Positions 25,139-34,248 are shown, numbered from the stretch's first letter. The stretch is DNA of 64,000 nt from Paenibacillus lacisoli (GCF_030580655.1 NZ_JAUQTB010000007.1:62001-126000); one strand, 5' to 3'. Numbers and translations: made by a program. Notes: a model not told the origin generated them from the sequence alone.

Positions 25139-26656
25139 TTATCCTGCCGGATACTCAACCTCACTCAACAGCCATTCGACAAGGGTACGTACCATAACAC
25201 CGGTTCCGCCCTTCGGATTAACGCCTCGTTCCTTGGTCAGATACGCTGTTCCTGCAATATCGAGGTGAACCCAAGGTGTACCGTCCGTGAAGGCTTCGAT
25301 AAAGAGACCACCCGTTGATGAGGCACCATACCGTCCGGCATTGTTTTTTAGATCAGCATGATCGCTCTTCAGCATATCTCTGAATTCTTCGTAGACCGGC
25401 AGCGGCCACAGCTTCTCTCCCGTACGCTTGGAAGCCGATATCATCCCTTGAGAGAACGTCTCATCATTGGTTAAGATGCCTGAAGCCACATCCCCCAGCA
25501 GTACGAGGACCGCCCCCGTGAGGGTTGCTACATCGACCAGGCGTTCTGCCCCAAGCGCCTTCGCATACGTAATCCCGTCCGCCAGTACTAAGCGTCCTTC
25601 TGCATCGGTATTTGTAATTTCGATCGTACGCCCGCTCATGGAGGTAATGACGTCTCCAGGCTTAAACGCATTATGAGCAGGCATGTTCTCCGCCGAAGGG
25701 ATAACCATCACCACGTTAATGGCAGGACGCAGACGACCGAGTGCGTCCATGACTCCCAGTACAGCCGCTGCGCCGCCCATATCACTGATCATGTTCTCCA
25801 TATTCAGTGCAGGCTTGATGGAAATACCGCCAGTATCGAAAGTAATTCCCTTGCCGATAAGCCCAATTACATCCTCCCATGCTTCTCGGCCCTGATATTT
25901 AATGACAATCATCCGCGGCGGATGAATACTCCCCTGGCCCACAGCCGTAAGGGCGCCCATCCCTTTCTCGGTGATTTCCTCCTCATTCAGTACATGGGAT
26001 TCGAATCCGTATTTCTCGGCAAGCTGGACGGCCTGATCGGCAAGCGTCTGAGGGACCAGCAGGTTGCCTGGTATGTTAATAAGATCGCGTGCGTAACGGG
26101 TAGCTTCCCCGAATGCGATGCCAAGCTCAATCCCTTTCTCCCACTCCTGGACCGTCTGCTCATCCGTAATCCCGGATGGATAGTAGAACAGCTCGTCCGG
26201 CTCGATGACAGAAGCTGCATTCTGCTTATAAGTGGAGCGACGGTATAAGCCAAGAAGGATTCCTTCTGTCAAGGCCTGTGCTGCCGCCCGGTTCCCCTGT
26301 TCTACGGTATAATTCATCACAGTAGACGGAACGCGGAATGCGACAATGCTTGCCTGAATCCGCAAAACTTCCTTCGCGGCTTTGATTCCGGCCAGCCGAA
26401 GCTCTTCACCGGTCAGTGGCTGGTCACCTCGCCCGATTAGGATCAAGGTCTGCCTGCTGCCATTCTCGAGCACGGGAAGCACATATGTTTTCAATAGAGA
26501 TCCATCAAACAGATGCCGTTCCCTTAACGCTGCCAGTGCAGCATCCGCGGACGGATGAATCCCCCCCTTGTCTAAATCATCGGGAGAGACCAGCAGAACG
26601 ACAGCTTCTGCTCTTTGATCCGGCTGCCCGCTGCCAGCTTGCCAATGTATTTTCAT
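25139..26656 (-). CDS. pepA: Leucyl aminopeptidase, M17 family
   Basis: A 505-residue cytoplasmic metallopeptidase. The N-terminal macro-like domain spans about 1-165. The C-terminal catalytic domain has GKGITFDTGGISIKP (metal-binding Lys and Asp) and the signature NTDAEGRLVLAD (metal-binding Asp and Glu with the catalytic Arg). It forms a hexamer and removes N-terminal Leu and other residues using two metal ions. The start ATG 26656 follows AAGGAGG; a 12-residue in-frame extension is not supported. Single-gene unit. Confidence 0.95.
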   Translation of the reverse strand: MKIHWQAGSGQPDQRAEAVVLLVSPDDLDKGGIHPSADAALAALRERHLFDGSLLKTYVLPVLENGSRQTLILIGRGDQPLTGEELRLAGIKAAKEVLRIQASIVAFRVPSTVMNYTVEQGNRAAAQALTEGILLGLYRRSTYKQNAASVIEPDELFYYPSGITDEQTVQEWEKGIELGIAFGEATRYARDLINIPGNLLVPQTLADQAVQLAEKYGFESHVLNEEEITEKGMGALTAVGQGSIHPPRMIVIKYQGREAWEDVIGLIGKGITFDTGGISIKPALNMENMISDMGGAAAVLGVMDALGRLRPAINVVMVIPSAENMPAHNAFKPGDVITSMSGRTIEITNTDAEGRLVLADGITYAKALGAERLVDVATLTGAVLVLLGDVASGILTNDETFSQGMISASKRTGEKLWPLPVYEEFRDMLKSDHADLKNNAGRYGASSTGGLFIEAFTDGTPWVHLDIAGTAYLTKERGVNPKGGTGVMVRTLVEWLLSEVEYPAG

Positions 26657-26751
26657 AGTAACTTCCTCCTTGAAGTAATAAATCGCATTCATACATCACA
26701 GTCTTATAACCCATATTGTAACCACACGAATAGGACATAGACCAATTTATA

Positions 26752-26780
26752 CAAAAAAGGAACCGTCCCCACGGCTCCTT
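26752..26780 (-). terminator. Terminator of the histidine kinase gene
   Basis: AAGGAACCGT (26757-26766) pairs with ACGGCTCCTT (26771-26780), with TTTTTT on the minus-strand side. Confidence 0.85.
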
Positions 26781-26802
26781 CCGGCTATCTGATGATTTAT
26801 AT

Positions 26803-27906
26803 TTATACCTGAGGCAGTGAGATCATGAAGCTTGTCCCTTTGCCTTTGACGCTGTTTACTGAAATGAAACCGCCATGGTTCTTAATAATCCGGTAACTGA
26901 CAGACAAACCTAACCCTGTCCCGCTCTCTTTGGTCGTGAAGAATGGATCAAACAACCGGCTCAGCGTATTGTGGTCCATTCCCTGACCGTTGTCTGTTAT
27001 TGATATCTGAACATATCTTCCGGCAGCCTGTGTTCCGATCTGGATTTCACCGCTGTGATCCACGCCGACGCCTTCAATGGCATCCATTGCATTTTTGATA
27101 ATATTCAGAATGACCTGCTTGATCTGTTTAACATCAATGGACACCGCTATGGGTACAGCGCGTTCTTCCATATGAATCTGACAACCTTTCATTAGTGCTT
27201 CACTTTCGGTCAGCAGCACCACTTCCTTAAGCAGGGAAGAAACAGGAATAACGGTCATCTGGGGAGCGGAAGGTTTGGAAGAGTTCAGAAATTCATAAAT
27301 AATATCATTCGCCCGATCAATTTCAGTTAAAATGATACGAGCATACTCATCCTTGCCCAGCTGGAGCAAATGGGGCCGAAGCAGTTGAATAAACCCCCGG
27401 ATGGCTGTGAGAGGATTGCGGATTTCATGGGCAATGGATGCGGATATGCGGCCAAGCATGGCCAGCTTGTCATTCTGATAAGCGGTCTGCTCAATCTGTT
27501 TGTAATCCGACACGTCTTTGACACTGAACAGGAAGTCCCCGTGCATCTGATCCCCGTAAGTTACGGTGATGAGCCAATGTCTTCCGTATTCATCGATGAG
27601 CTCATGGTAACGCTTTCGATGGAATATGGTTTCCCTATAAATCCTCATGATCTTCTTCTTCTTGAAACGGCCTAGCTCCGGATGAAGCAAAATTTGAATC
27701 AGATTGCACCCGGCCAATGATTTCCTTGGAAGTTCAAGCAGCTTGGCCATCTGTACATTGATAAATGTCAGGGTTCCTTCACTGTCGAACAGCATAATTC
27801 CAGAATCGAGATGCTCAAGGACATTGGCATATTTATTCTTGGGCGGCATTGTGGGATGCAAGGCTTCCACTTGATGCGGCAGTGTTTCTTGGAATTCACT
27901 GATCAT
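26803..27906 (-). CDS. PAS-domain histidine kinase, orphan, phosphorelay type
   Basis: A 367-residue soluble kinase: PAS domain (about 25-140, LDSGIMLFDSEGTLTFINV), HisKA dimerisation domain with H-box SIAHEIRNPLTAIRGF (about 160-175) and an HATPase domain (N-box NIIKNAMDAIEG, G1 DNGQGM, G2 GTGLGLSVSYRII). There is no membrane helix and no adjacent response regulator. The H-box and layout match the orphan sporulation kinases (KinA-KinE) feeding Spo0F in Bacillales, which is an inference. ATG 27906 follows AAAAGGGGGAAC. No promoter assigned; the 470-base upstream region holds an inverted repeat at 28193-28217. Confidence 0.85.
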   Translation of the reverse strand: MISEFQETLPHQVEALHPTMPPKNKYANVLEHLDSGIMLFDSEGTLTFINVQMAKLLELPRKSLAGCNLIQILLHPELGRFKKKKIMRIYRETIFHRKRYHELIDEYGRHWLITVTYGDQMHGDFLFSVKDVSDYKQIEQTAYQNDKLAMLGRISASIAHEIRNPLTAIRGFIQLLRPHLLQLGKDEYARIILTEIDRANDIIYEFLNSSKPSAPQMTVIPVSSLLKEVVLLTESEALMKGCQIHMEERAVPIAVSIDVKQIKQVILNIIKNAMDAIEGVGVDHSGEIQIGTQAAGRYVQISITDNGQGMDHNTLSRLFDPFFTTKESGTGLGLSVSYRIIKNHGGFISVNSVKGKGTSFMISLPQV

Positions 27907-28311
27907 GCCCGGGTTCCCCCTTTTCCAGTAAATGATAAACTTGCCATACGGACATCATATATCATCACAGAGCAGAAGAGCACCTTACAGTCATCTTCTC
28001 AGGAAGGCCTCGGTGGATAGATTGCTGGTGTATTGGCGGCCGTACAGCCGGGCCATAAAATAACCCTCCAGAGTGGCTGTTCCAACCTTGGGTTATCCTT
28101 CCAATTTCTGAGTCTATTTTTATGATAGACAACATCGGGACAGAGCGCAACCGGAGAAACTGTCGAATCAAGGCAAATTTCTTATGATGTTTGACCTAAA
28201 TTCACAAACCTTAGGTCCATCCCAAATCGTTTATTTACACTAATCGCACAAGTCGCCTGGAAGATCACATTTCGTTACTTATATATTTAATCTGTTCAAA
28301 AAACACACTAA
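27907..28311. other. Intergenic region of about 400 bases upstream of the kinase
   Basis: No convincing coding region: the short ORFs lack ribosome binding sites. It holds TGTCGAA at 28161-28167 (a core of a 0A box) and a 7-base inverted repeat GACCTAA (28193-28199) with TTAGGTC (28211-28217). It presumably contains the kinase promoter. Confidence 0.4.
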
Positions 28312-28353
28312 AAAGGACACAGCTTCGAGTGTAACCCGTCCGCTGTGTCCTTC
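28312..28353 (-). terminator. Terminator of the small zinc-finger-like gene
   Basis: AAGGACACAGC (28314-28324) pairs with GCTGTGTCCTT (28343-28353); the minus strand continues TTTTAGTG. Confidence 0.85.
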
Positions 28354-28379
28354 GACAAGGCTGTATATCAGCCCCAAGT

Positions 28380-28790
28380 TTAACGTTTGTTATGCTGAAG
28401 CTTGATCTTGCGCTGGCTCATGACAGCCAATCTGCGCTTCAGATCGCCCTCCCACTTCTCATCCTTGGTTTGCTTGGCTACCGTCAACAGGTCCAAGGCC
28501 ATATCAATCTGACGCTGAATGATTTCATAGGGATCTTCACTCTCACGGTTGATGGTATTCTCGAAGATCGTATCATCATCATCCATCACATAATCCTGAA
28601 AGTCGATCTCCGTTGCACCGTCACCATGTGCATATTCAGCCAGAATTTCATACTCATTCTCCACTTTGTAGTGGACTTCAACCCGATGGCATACAGGACA
28701 AAACAGCAGGGGAACATTGTGAACTTGAGTGCGGTAATGCTTAAGTGTTCCTTTGGTTCCTACCATACTGGCTCCACAGCAATAACTCAT
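28380..28790 (-). CDS. Unknown protein with CC...CPVC zinc-site pattern
   Basis: A 136-residue soluble protein. The N-terminus carries CC at residues 4-5 and CPVC near residues 31-34, a plausible zinc site like the YgiT-type fingers, with HKxRTQVHNVP between. The rest is acidic (EIDFQDYVMDDDDTIFEN) then a helical, basic tail (LKRRLAVMSQRKIKLQHNKR). ATG 28790 lies after GAGGAGGGTGAACGCCA. Neighbours (kinase and peroxiredoxin) give no clear link. No function can be given. Confidence 0.65.
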   Translation of the reverse strand: MSYCCGASMVGTKGTLKHYRTQVHNVPLLFCPVCHRVEVHYKVENEYEILAEYAHGDGATEIDFQDYVMDDDDTIFENTINRESEDPYEIIQRQIDMALDLLTVAKQTKDEKWEGDLKRRLAVMSQRKIKLQHNKR

Positions 28791-28966
28791 TGGCGTTCAC
28801 CCTCCTCAAGATGATTACATGAGACCATATGTCTACACTGTATTCGCTTTATTCGTCAGTAATTCCTCTTGCAAAATATTCACTTAGCAATTATTCAACC
28901 TAAACCAGTCTTCCTAAACAGGATACCGCAAGCTTTACTATATTGTAATAGGCTGTTAGAGGTAAT

Positions 28967-29006
28967 AAAAGCCCCCAAACCGGATATTTTCCGAAATTGG
29001 GGGCTT
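28967..29006 (-). terminator. Terminator of the peroxiredoxin gene
   Basis: AAGCCCCCAA and TTGGGGGCTT form a 10-bp stem with a loop of about 16 bases; the minus strand continues TTATTACC. Confidence 0.8.
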
Positions 29007-29034
29007 GCTGTAACAAAAATTTTCAAAGGGAAGC

Positions 29035-29574
29035 TTACAGGTTTTGGTCGCCTGGTTTCCAGTTCATTGGGCACAATCCGCCGGATTGCAGAGCTTGAAG
29101 CACACGAAGTGTCTCTTCTACACTGCGGCCCACATCGTTGTGGTTAACCACTTGGTATTTCAATTCGCCTTCTGGATCGATGATGAAGAGACCGCGCAGT
29201 GCTACGCCTTCTTCTTCAATCAATACGCCATAGTCGCTTGCTACTTTCTTCGTGATGTCAGAAGCCAGCGGGAAGTTCAGCTGTCCCAGACCGTTGCTGT
29301 CTTTTGGTGTATTGATCCAAGCTTTGTGGCTGTGAACGGAGTCCACGCTGACACCCAGAATTTCAGTGTCCAGTTCTTTGAACTGGTCTGCAGCATCGCT
29401 CAATGCTGTGATTTCAGTCGGGCATACAAAAGTGAAATCCAGTGGATAAAAGAAGAATACGAGCCATTTGCCGCGGTAGTCAGACAGGGAAGCTGTACCG
29501 AACTCTTGTCCGTTACCTGTTACTGTCTCCATTGTGAAATCCGGGGCGGGTTTACCTACCAAACGTTCTGCCAT
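29035..29574 (-). CDS. Typical 2-Cys peroxiredoxin (AhpC/Prx1 class)
   Basis: A 179-residue peroxidase. The peroxidatic Cys51 is in the motif FVCPTEI and the resolving Cys168 in GGLCPMNW, so it should form intersubunit disulfides. It reduces H2O2, alkyl hydroperoxides or peroxynitrite in the cytoplasm; the electron donor is probably thioredoxin, since no AhpF gene is adjacent. ATG 29574 is preceded by AAAGGAGG; the TTG two codons earlier is not needed. It is a single-gene unit divergent from a GNAT gene. No PerR box was identified with confidence in 29575-29760. Confidence 0.92.
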   Translation of the reverse strand: MAERLVGKPAPDFTMETVTGNGQEFGTASLSDYRGKWLVFFFYPLDFTFVCPTEITALSDAADQFKELDTEILGVSVDSVHSHKAWINTPKDSNGLGQLNFPLASDITKKVASDYGVLIEEEGVALRGLFIIDPEGELKYQVVNHNDVGRSVEETLRVLQALQSGGLCPMNWKPGDQNL

Positions 29575-29761
29575 GATCAAATTCCTCCTTTAAAATATGT
29601 AAGAAAAACAGAGTTTTCTTGTTGTCGGCATTGTACAATGCTCGTTGTCATTTCGTTGTTGTAACACAATTACGATGGTATCATTGAGTGAAATCAAAGT
29701 CAAGATTATAGACGTTATTTCTTTATAATAATTATAAATAATAGAAAACGGAGGATCCAAT

Positions 29762-30181
29762 ATGAAAATTGTGGCGGAACATTCACCTCAGATCGTGGAA
29801 CAGATCTCCTCTCTGCTCCATGATTATAACCAACAGTCCAACCTCTCTATTCCCGCTTATCACAAATCCAAACTCATACTGGCCGCTTATGAACAAGATG
29901 AGTTCATCGGCGGCATCACAGGTCAATCCGTATGGGGCGTACTGCATATCCAGCTGCTGGGCGTTGTCCCGTCACACCGCAGCCGGGGTATTGGTGCTTC
30001 CCTGCTTGCGGCAATGGAAGATCAAGGACGCGAGAGTGGCTGCAAGGTCAGTGAATTGACCACCATGAGTTGGCAAGCACCTTCATTTTATCAGAAGCAC
30101 GGTTACCATATTGTCGGTGAAATCAAGGATGTCCCTGCCGAAGGAATGAGCAAATTATACCTGATGAAGAGCCTGGTTTAA
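29762..30181 (+). CDS. GNAT family N-acetyltransferase
   Basis: A 139-residue single-domain GNAT. The acetyl-CoA pyrophosphate loop is LGVVPSHRSRGIGASLLAAME (about 65-85), preceded by the beta4 strand WGVLHIQLLGV. The C-terminal part has SFYQKHGYHIVGEIKD, the beta6-beta7 region with the usual Tyr near the CoA thiol. GGAGGATCC precedes ATG 29762. The substrate is not deducible. It converges on leuB across a shared terminator. Confidence 0.85.
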   Translation: MKIVAEHSPQIVEQISSLLHDYNQQSNLSIPAYHKSKLILAAYEQDEFIGGITGQSVWGVLHIQLLGVVPSHRSRGIGASLLAAMEDQGRESGCKVSELTTMSWQAPSFYQKHGYHIVGEIKDVPAEGMSKLYLMKSLV

Positions 30182-30211
30182 TGTCTTAACTGAACAATAT
30201 ATTAATGAAGG

Positions 30212-30260
30212 AAAAAAATCAGCCCCTGCTGAGAATCCTCTCGGATCTTCAGCAGGGGCC
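30212..30260 (-). terminator. Terminator of leuB, also between convergent genes
   Basis: GCCCCTGCTGA and TCAGCAGGGGC form an 11-bp stem; the minus-strand side continues TGATTTTTTTCC, so it ends leuB. Confidence 0.85.
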
Positions 30261-30272
30261 TGCCTCATTGAA

Positions 30273-31355
30273 TTAAGCTTTGGCAATCGCAGACACAATC
30301 AAATCACCCATAGCGGAAGTTTCAATCGCTGTCGATTTGTCGACCGCAATGTCAGAGGTCCGGTGACCAGCGTCCAGCACTTCTGCTACCGCCTTCTCAA
30401 TAGCATCCGCAGCGTCGCTGTAGCCGAATGTCATCCGGAACATCAGCGCCAGTGAGAGAATGGTTGCAATCGGGTTGGCCAGCTGCTGGCCGGCAATATC
30501 GGGGGCAGAGCCATGAACCGGCTCATACAGACCAAAGCTTCCTTCACCCAGTGAAGCCGAGGACAACATTCCGATTGAGCCTGTCAGCATAGCCGCCTCA
30601 TCACTCAGAATGTCACCGAACATGTTCTCGGTTACAATAACATCGAAGCTGGCCGGACGGCGGAGCAGCTGCATCGCGCAGTTGTCTACCAGAACATGCT
30701 CCACTTCGATCTCCGGATATTCTGGTGCAATCCGGTTCACGACTTCACGCCAGAGACGCGAGGTTTCGAGCACATTCGCTTTATCAACTGAAGCCAGCTT
30801 CTTGCGGCGCTTGCCCGCTACTTCAAAGGCCTGGCGAACGATCCGCTCAACCTCAGTCTCGTTATAGACACAGGTATCAACAGCTTCCTGGCCATGCTGA
30901 CCCTCACGTCTGAATTTCTCACCAAAATAAATACCGCCCGTCAGTTCCCGAACAACCATAAGATCCGTACCTTCCAGTACCTCTGGCTTGAGCGTGGAAG
31001 CATCCTTCAAGCAATCAAAAACAACCGCCGGACGCAGATTGGAGAATAAGCCGAGTTCTTTGCGAATGGCAAGCAATCCGGTTTCAGGACGCAGCTCCTT
31101 CGGATTGCTGTCCCATTTCGGTCCGCCGACTGCTCCGAGCAGTACCGCATCGGCACTCTTGCAGATCCGCAGTGTCTCTTCGGGAAGCGGTGTACCATCC
31201 TCATCAATTGCAATACCGCCAAACCGGGCATGCTCTGTTTCAAAAGCATATCCGAATACTTCCTCTACTCTCTTCATGACTTTCTCCGCTTCGGCTACCA
31301 CTTCCGGGCCGATTCCATCCCCAGCGATTACCGCAATTTTCTTCACTTCTGCCAT
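30273..31355 (-). CDS. leuB: 3-Isopropylmalate dehydrogenase
   Basis: A 360-residue beta-decarboxylating dehydrogenase: NAD(Mg)-dependent oxidative decarboxylation of 3-isopropylmalate to 2-oxoisocaproate. Motifs: IAVIAGDGIGPEV at the N-terminus, substrate-binding RELTGGIYFG, the catalytic Tyr in VYNETEVERI, and NMFGDILSDEAAMLTGSIGMLSS followed by EPVHGSAPDIAG for cofactor binding. ATG 31355 is 8 bases after GGAG; a GTG nine bases upstream is less good. It is cut off from leuA by an opposite-strand aldo/keto reductase gene and so must have its own promoter, in 31365-31589. leuC and leuD are not in this window. Confidence 0.95.
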   Translation of the reverse strand: MAEVKKIAVIAGDGIGPEVVAEAEKVMKRVEEVFGYAFETEHARFGGIAIDEDGTPLPEETLRICKSADAVLLGAVGGPKWDSNPKELRPETGLLAIRKELGLFSNLRPAVVFDCLKDASTLKPEVLEGTDLMVVRELTGGIYFGEKFRREGQHGQEAVDTCVYNETEVERIVRQAFEVAGKRRKKLASVDKANVLETSRLWREVVNRIAPEYPEIEVEHVLVDNCAMQLLRRPASFDVIVTENMFGDILSDEAAMLTGSIGMLSSASLGEGSFGLYEPVHGSAPDIAGQQLANPIATILSLALMFRMTFGYSDAADAIEKAVAEVLDAGHRTSDIAVDKSTAIETSAMGDLIVSAIAKA

Positions 31356-31458
31356 GTCTGTCACTCCTCATAGGTATGTCTGTCTCTTGTTCCTGACGCG
31401 TCTAAATCCATACATCATTTGTAACATACTACTCACCTATATGACCAAGATATAGAAT

Positions 31459-31473
31459 CTATCAATGTGATAG
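31459..31473. promoter_or_regulatory. Palindrome CTATCAATGTGATAG with flanking half-sites
   Basis: A 15-base palindrome (CTATCA/TGATAG) between divergent leuB and the aldo/keto reductase gene. TATAG (31451-31455) and CTATAG (31481-31486) lie beside it, giving a series of ATAG/CTAT half-sites as at LysR-type operators (ATAG-N-CTAT). The cognate regulator is not in the window. Confidence 0.4.
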
Positions 31474-31522
31474 TTTTAAGCTATAGACCAACACTTGGTT
31501 TGTCTCTGCCCGACAAATCTCA

Positions 31523-31551
31523 TTGCTGTTCCGGCAGGGCTCGGCTACAAT
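31523..31551 (+). promoter_or_regulatory. Candidate sigma-A promoter of the aldo/keto reductase
   Basis: TTGCTG (31523-31528), 17-base spacer, TACAAT (31546-31551), 38 bases upstream of the start codon. Confidence 0.6.
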
Positions 31552-31589
31552 GGAAAAAGCTAGTTATTCATGGGATGAGGGGATGACAT

Positions 31590-32573
31590 TTGGTGGAATA
31601 TACAACACTTGGACGATCAGGTATGAAGGTCAGCCGTCTTTGTTTGGGAACCATGAACTTTGGGCCGATTACTGACGAGAAAGAAGCTTTCCGTGTCATG
31701 GACACCGCATTGGAACATGGAATCAACTTTTTTGATACCGCTAACATCTACGGATGGGGCGAAAATGCTGGACAGACGGAGACTATTATTGGCCGCTGGT
31801 TTGCCCAAGGCGGCGGCCGCCGCGAGAAGGTCATTCTCGGCACCAAAGTCTACGGGTCGATGTCCGATCCTTTGGATGGACCGAACGACACAGCCGGCTT
31901 ATCCTCCTACAAAATCCGCCGCCATCTGGAAGCTTCGCTCCGCCGGCTGCAGACCGATCACATCGAACTGTATCAGATGCACCATGTTGACTTGTCTGTG
32001 AGCTGGGATGAGCTGTGGGGCGCTTTTGAACAGGCTATCCATCAAGGTAAAATCGGGTATGTCGGATCCAGTAATTTTGCTGCATGGCACATGGCACTAG
32101 CTCAGAGCGAAGCCCGCAGCCACCGTTTCATCGGTCTCGTATCCGAGCAGCACAAGTACAATCTGAACTGCCGTCTGCCGGAGCTTGAGGTTCTGCCTGC
32201 CGCGCACAATCTGGGCATTGGCATTATTCCGTGGGGGCCGCTGGACGGCGGACTGCTCGGACGCAATGCTCTGAAAAAGCTTGAGGGTACACGCAGCGGC
32301 GGCGACAAGGACCGCATCGCGAAGCATGCCGCTCAGCTTGAACAGTTCGCAGCCTTATGCCGTGAGCTTGGCGAGCCGCAGGATAATGTTGCCCTTGCCT
32401 GGCTGCTGGCCAATCCGGCCGTGACTGCACCGATTATTGGACCACGCACGCTGGAGCAGTTCGAGAGCTCGCTCCGCTGCCTGGATATAGTTCTTGAGGA
32501 ACAGGTCATGAAGCGGCTGGATGAAATTTTCCCGGGTCCGGGTGCAGCAGCTCCAGAGGCTTACGCCTGGTAA
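31590..32573 (+). CDS. Aldo/keto reductase
   Basis: A 327-residue TIM-barrel oxidoreductase (NADPH-dependent). The catalytic tetrad is visible: Asp and Tyr in FDTANIYGWG (about residues 49-56), Lys in LGTKVYG, and His in MHHVD. C-terminal NADPH contacts are in PIIGPRTLEQFE. The start is TTG 31590, 7 bases after GAGGGG; a GTG follows at 31593. It lies between leuA and leuB but on the opposite strand, interrupting the leucine genes. The product length and motifs fit the AKR11/YhdN-like group. The natural substrate is unknown. Confidence 0.88.
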   Translation: MVEYTTLGRSGMKVSRLCLGTMNFGPITDEKEAFRVMDTALEHGINFFDTANIYGWGENAGQTETIIGRWFAQGGGRREKVILGTKVYGSMSDPLDGPNDTAGLSSYKIRRHLEASLRRLQTDHIELYQMHHVDLSVSWDELWGAFEQAIHQGKIGYVGSSNFAAWHMALAQSEARSHRFIGLVSEQHKYNLNCRLPELEVLPAAHNLGIGIIPWGPLDGGLLGRNALKKLEGTRSGGDKDRIAKHAAQLEQFAALCRELGEPQDNVALAWLLANPAVTAPIIGPRTLEQFESSLRCLDIVLEEQVMKRLDEIFPGPGAAAPEAYAW

Positions 32574-32592
32574 TTTAATCAGCATTGCAGAG

Positions 32593-32627
32593 CAAAAAAG
32601 GAAGCCTTCGGCAGGCTTCCTTTTTTG
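32593..32627. terminator. Bidirectional terminator between AKR and leuA
   Basis: GGAAGCCT and AGGCTTCC form an 8-bp stem with loop TCGGC, flanked by A and T runs on both sides. It ends the plus-strand reductase and the minus-strand ilv-leuA operon. Confidence 0.9.
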
Positions 32628-32661
32628 GCATTTTCTCTTCCCTACTCAACATCCGGTTTGA

Positions 32662-34203
32662 TTAAGATTTGTAATCCACCCGGTTGCTGTACGTTTTGCG
32701 TTTCTCAATCAGTTCATTCAGAGCATCCACATAAGCCCGTGCACTCGCCTCAAGAATATCAGTGCTAACACCACGGCCGGTTACCGAGATTTCATTCTGT
32801 GTGAGAATCACATGCACTTCACCCAAAGCATCCTTGCCATGAGTTACTGACTGAATCGAATAATCGGACAAGGTGACATCCTCACCGCTAGCCTTGTCGA
32901 TCGCATTATAGATGGCGTCTACCGAACCGTTACCCTCGGCTTCTTCCTCAATCTTTTGGCCGTCATCTTTCACCATTAACACTTTCGCTGTTGGAACAGC
33001 CTGATTGCCATAAGTGACAAACAGGGTTTCCAGCTTGAACACTTCCGGTGTATCAGCAAGCTCGATTTCAAGCAGAGCCAAAATGTCCTCGTCCGATACT
33101 TCCTTTTTCTTATCCGCCAAATCTTTGAACTTGGCAAAAGCCAAATTCACTTCTTCTTCACTAAGCTCATATCCAAGCTCGATCAGGCGTTCGCGGAAGG
33201 CATGACGTCCCGAGTGTTTGCCGAGAACCAGCTTGCTCTCCTTCAAGCCGATGGTCTCAGGAGTCATAATTTCGTAAGTGGTCTTCTCCTTGAGCATGCC
33301 GTCCTGGTGGATGCCTGATTCATGCGCGAATGCATTTGCGCCCACGATGGCTTTGTTGCCGGGTACAACCATACCCGTCAGCCGGCTGACCAGCCGGCTG
33401 GTGCGGGCAATCTCGGACAGCTGCAGAGAGGTTTTGGCTTGGAAAAATTCCAAGCGCGTCTCCAGCGCCATTGCAATTTCTTCAATTGCCGTGTTACCGG
33501 CACGTTCCCCGATTCCGTTGATCGTTCCTTCAATCTGGTCGGCTCCGTTCAGGATGGCAGCCAATGTATTGGCGGTCGCCATACCCAGGTCATTGTGACA
33601 GTGTGCGCTGAGCTGTACCTTCTCGATATCCGGGACATTTTCCTTGAGATGCTTGAAGATACTGCCGTATTCATAAGGGGTCAAATAACCTACCGTATCC
33701 GGGATATTCACCACCTTTGCGCCCTCCTGGACAGCCATCTTAACCATCTCGACCATAAAGTCATATTCCGTACGCCCTGCATCCTCCAGCGAGAATTCCA
33801 CCTTGTCAAACAGTTTGCGGGAATAACGGATCGCCGAACGGGCGGTATCCAGCACCTGAGCTTTATCCATCCGCAGCTTATGCTGACGGTGTATTGGGGA
33901 TGTGGCCAGGAAAATATGAATGCACGGATCCTGTGCGCCCTTCAGCGCTTCCTTCACTGCATCAATATCCTGTTCCCGCGAGCGGGCCAGACCAATGACT
34001 GTGGTGTTCTTAACCGCACGTGCCACCGCATTCACAGCCGCGAGATCGCCAGGTGACGCAGCAGGGAATCCGGCTTCCATCCGGTCAATCCCCAGCTTCT
34101 CCAGCTGCATGGCGATTTCGACCTTTTCTCTCGTATTCAGGTTGACACCGGGGGATTGTTCGCCATCCCGCAGCGTCGTATCAAAAATATATATCTTTCG
34201 CAT
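32662..34203 (-). CDS. leuA: 2-Isopropylmalate synthase
   Basis: A 513-residue enzyme condensing acetyl-CoA with 2-oxoisovalerate, the first committed step to leucine. N-terminal DRE-TIM barrel starts with FDTTLRDGEQSPG; HCHNDLGMATANT carries the metal His pair; GIGERAGNTAIEE is the loop used for the signature. The C-terminal part (about 390-513) is the LeuA dimer regulatory domain, which binds leucine for feedback. ATG 34203 follows GGGTGGTG. Last gene of ilvB-ilvN-ilvC-leuA, separated from ilvC by about 110 bases with a hairpin. Confidence 0.95.
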   Translation of the reverse strand: MRKIYIFDTTLRDGEQSPGVNLNTREKVEIAMQLEKLGIDRMEAGFPAASPGDLAAVNAVARAVKNTTVIGLARSREQDIDAVKEALKGAQDPCIHIFLATSPIHRQHKLRMDKAQVLDTARSAIRYSRKLFDKVEFSLEDAGRTEYDFMVEMVKMAVQEGAKVVNIPDTVGYLTPYEYGSIFKHLKENVPDIEKVQLSAHCHNDLGMATANTLAAILNGADQIEGTINGIGERAGNTAIEEIAMALETRLEFFQAKTSLQLSEIARTSRLVSRLTGMVVPGNKAIVGANAFAHESGIHQDGMLKEKTTYEIMTPETIGLKESKLVLGKHSGRHAFRERLIELGYELSEEEVNLAFAKFKDLADKKKEVSDEDILALLEIELADTPEVFKLETLFVTYGNQAVPTAKVLMVKDDGQKIEEEAEGNGSVDAIYNAIDKASGEDVTLSDYSIQSVTHGKDALGEVHVILTQNEISVTGRGVSTDILEASARAYVDALNELIEKRKTYSNRVDYKS

Positions 34204-34248
34204 CGTTCAGCACCACCCTGATTGTAATGATTACCCCTATTAAATTCT

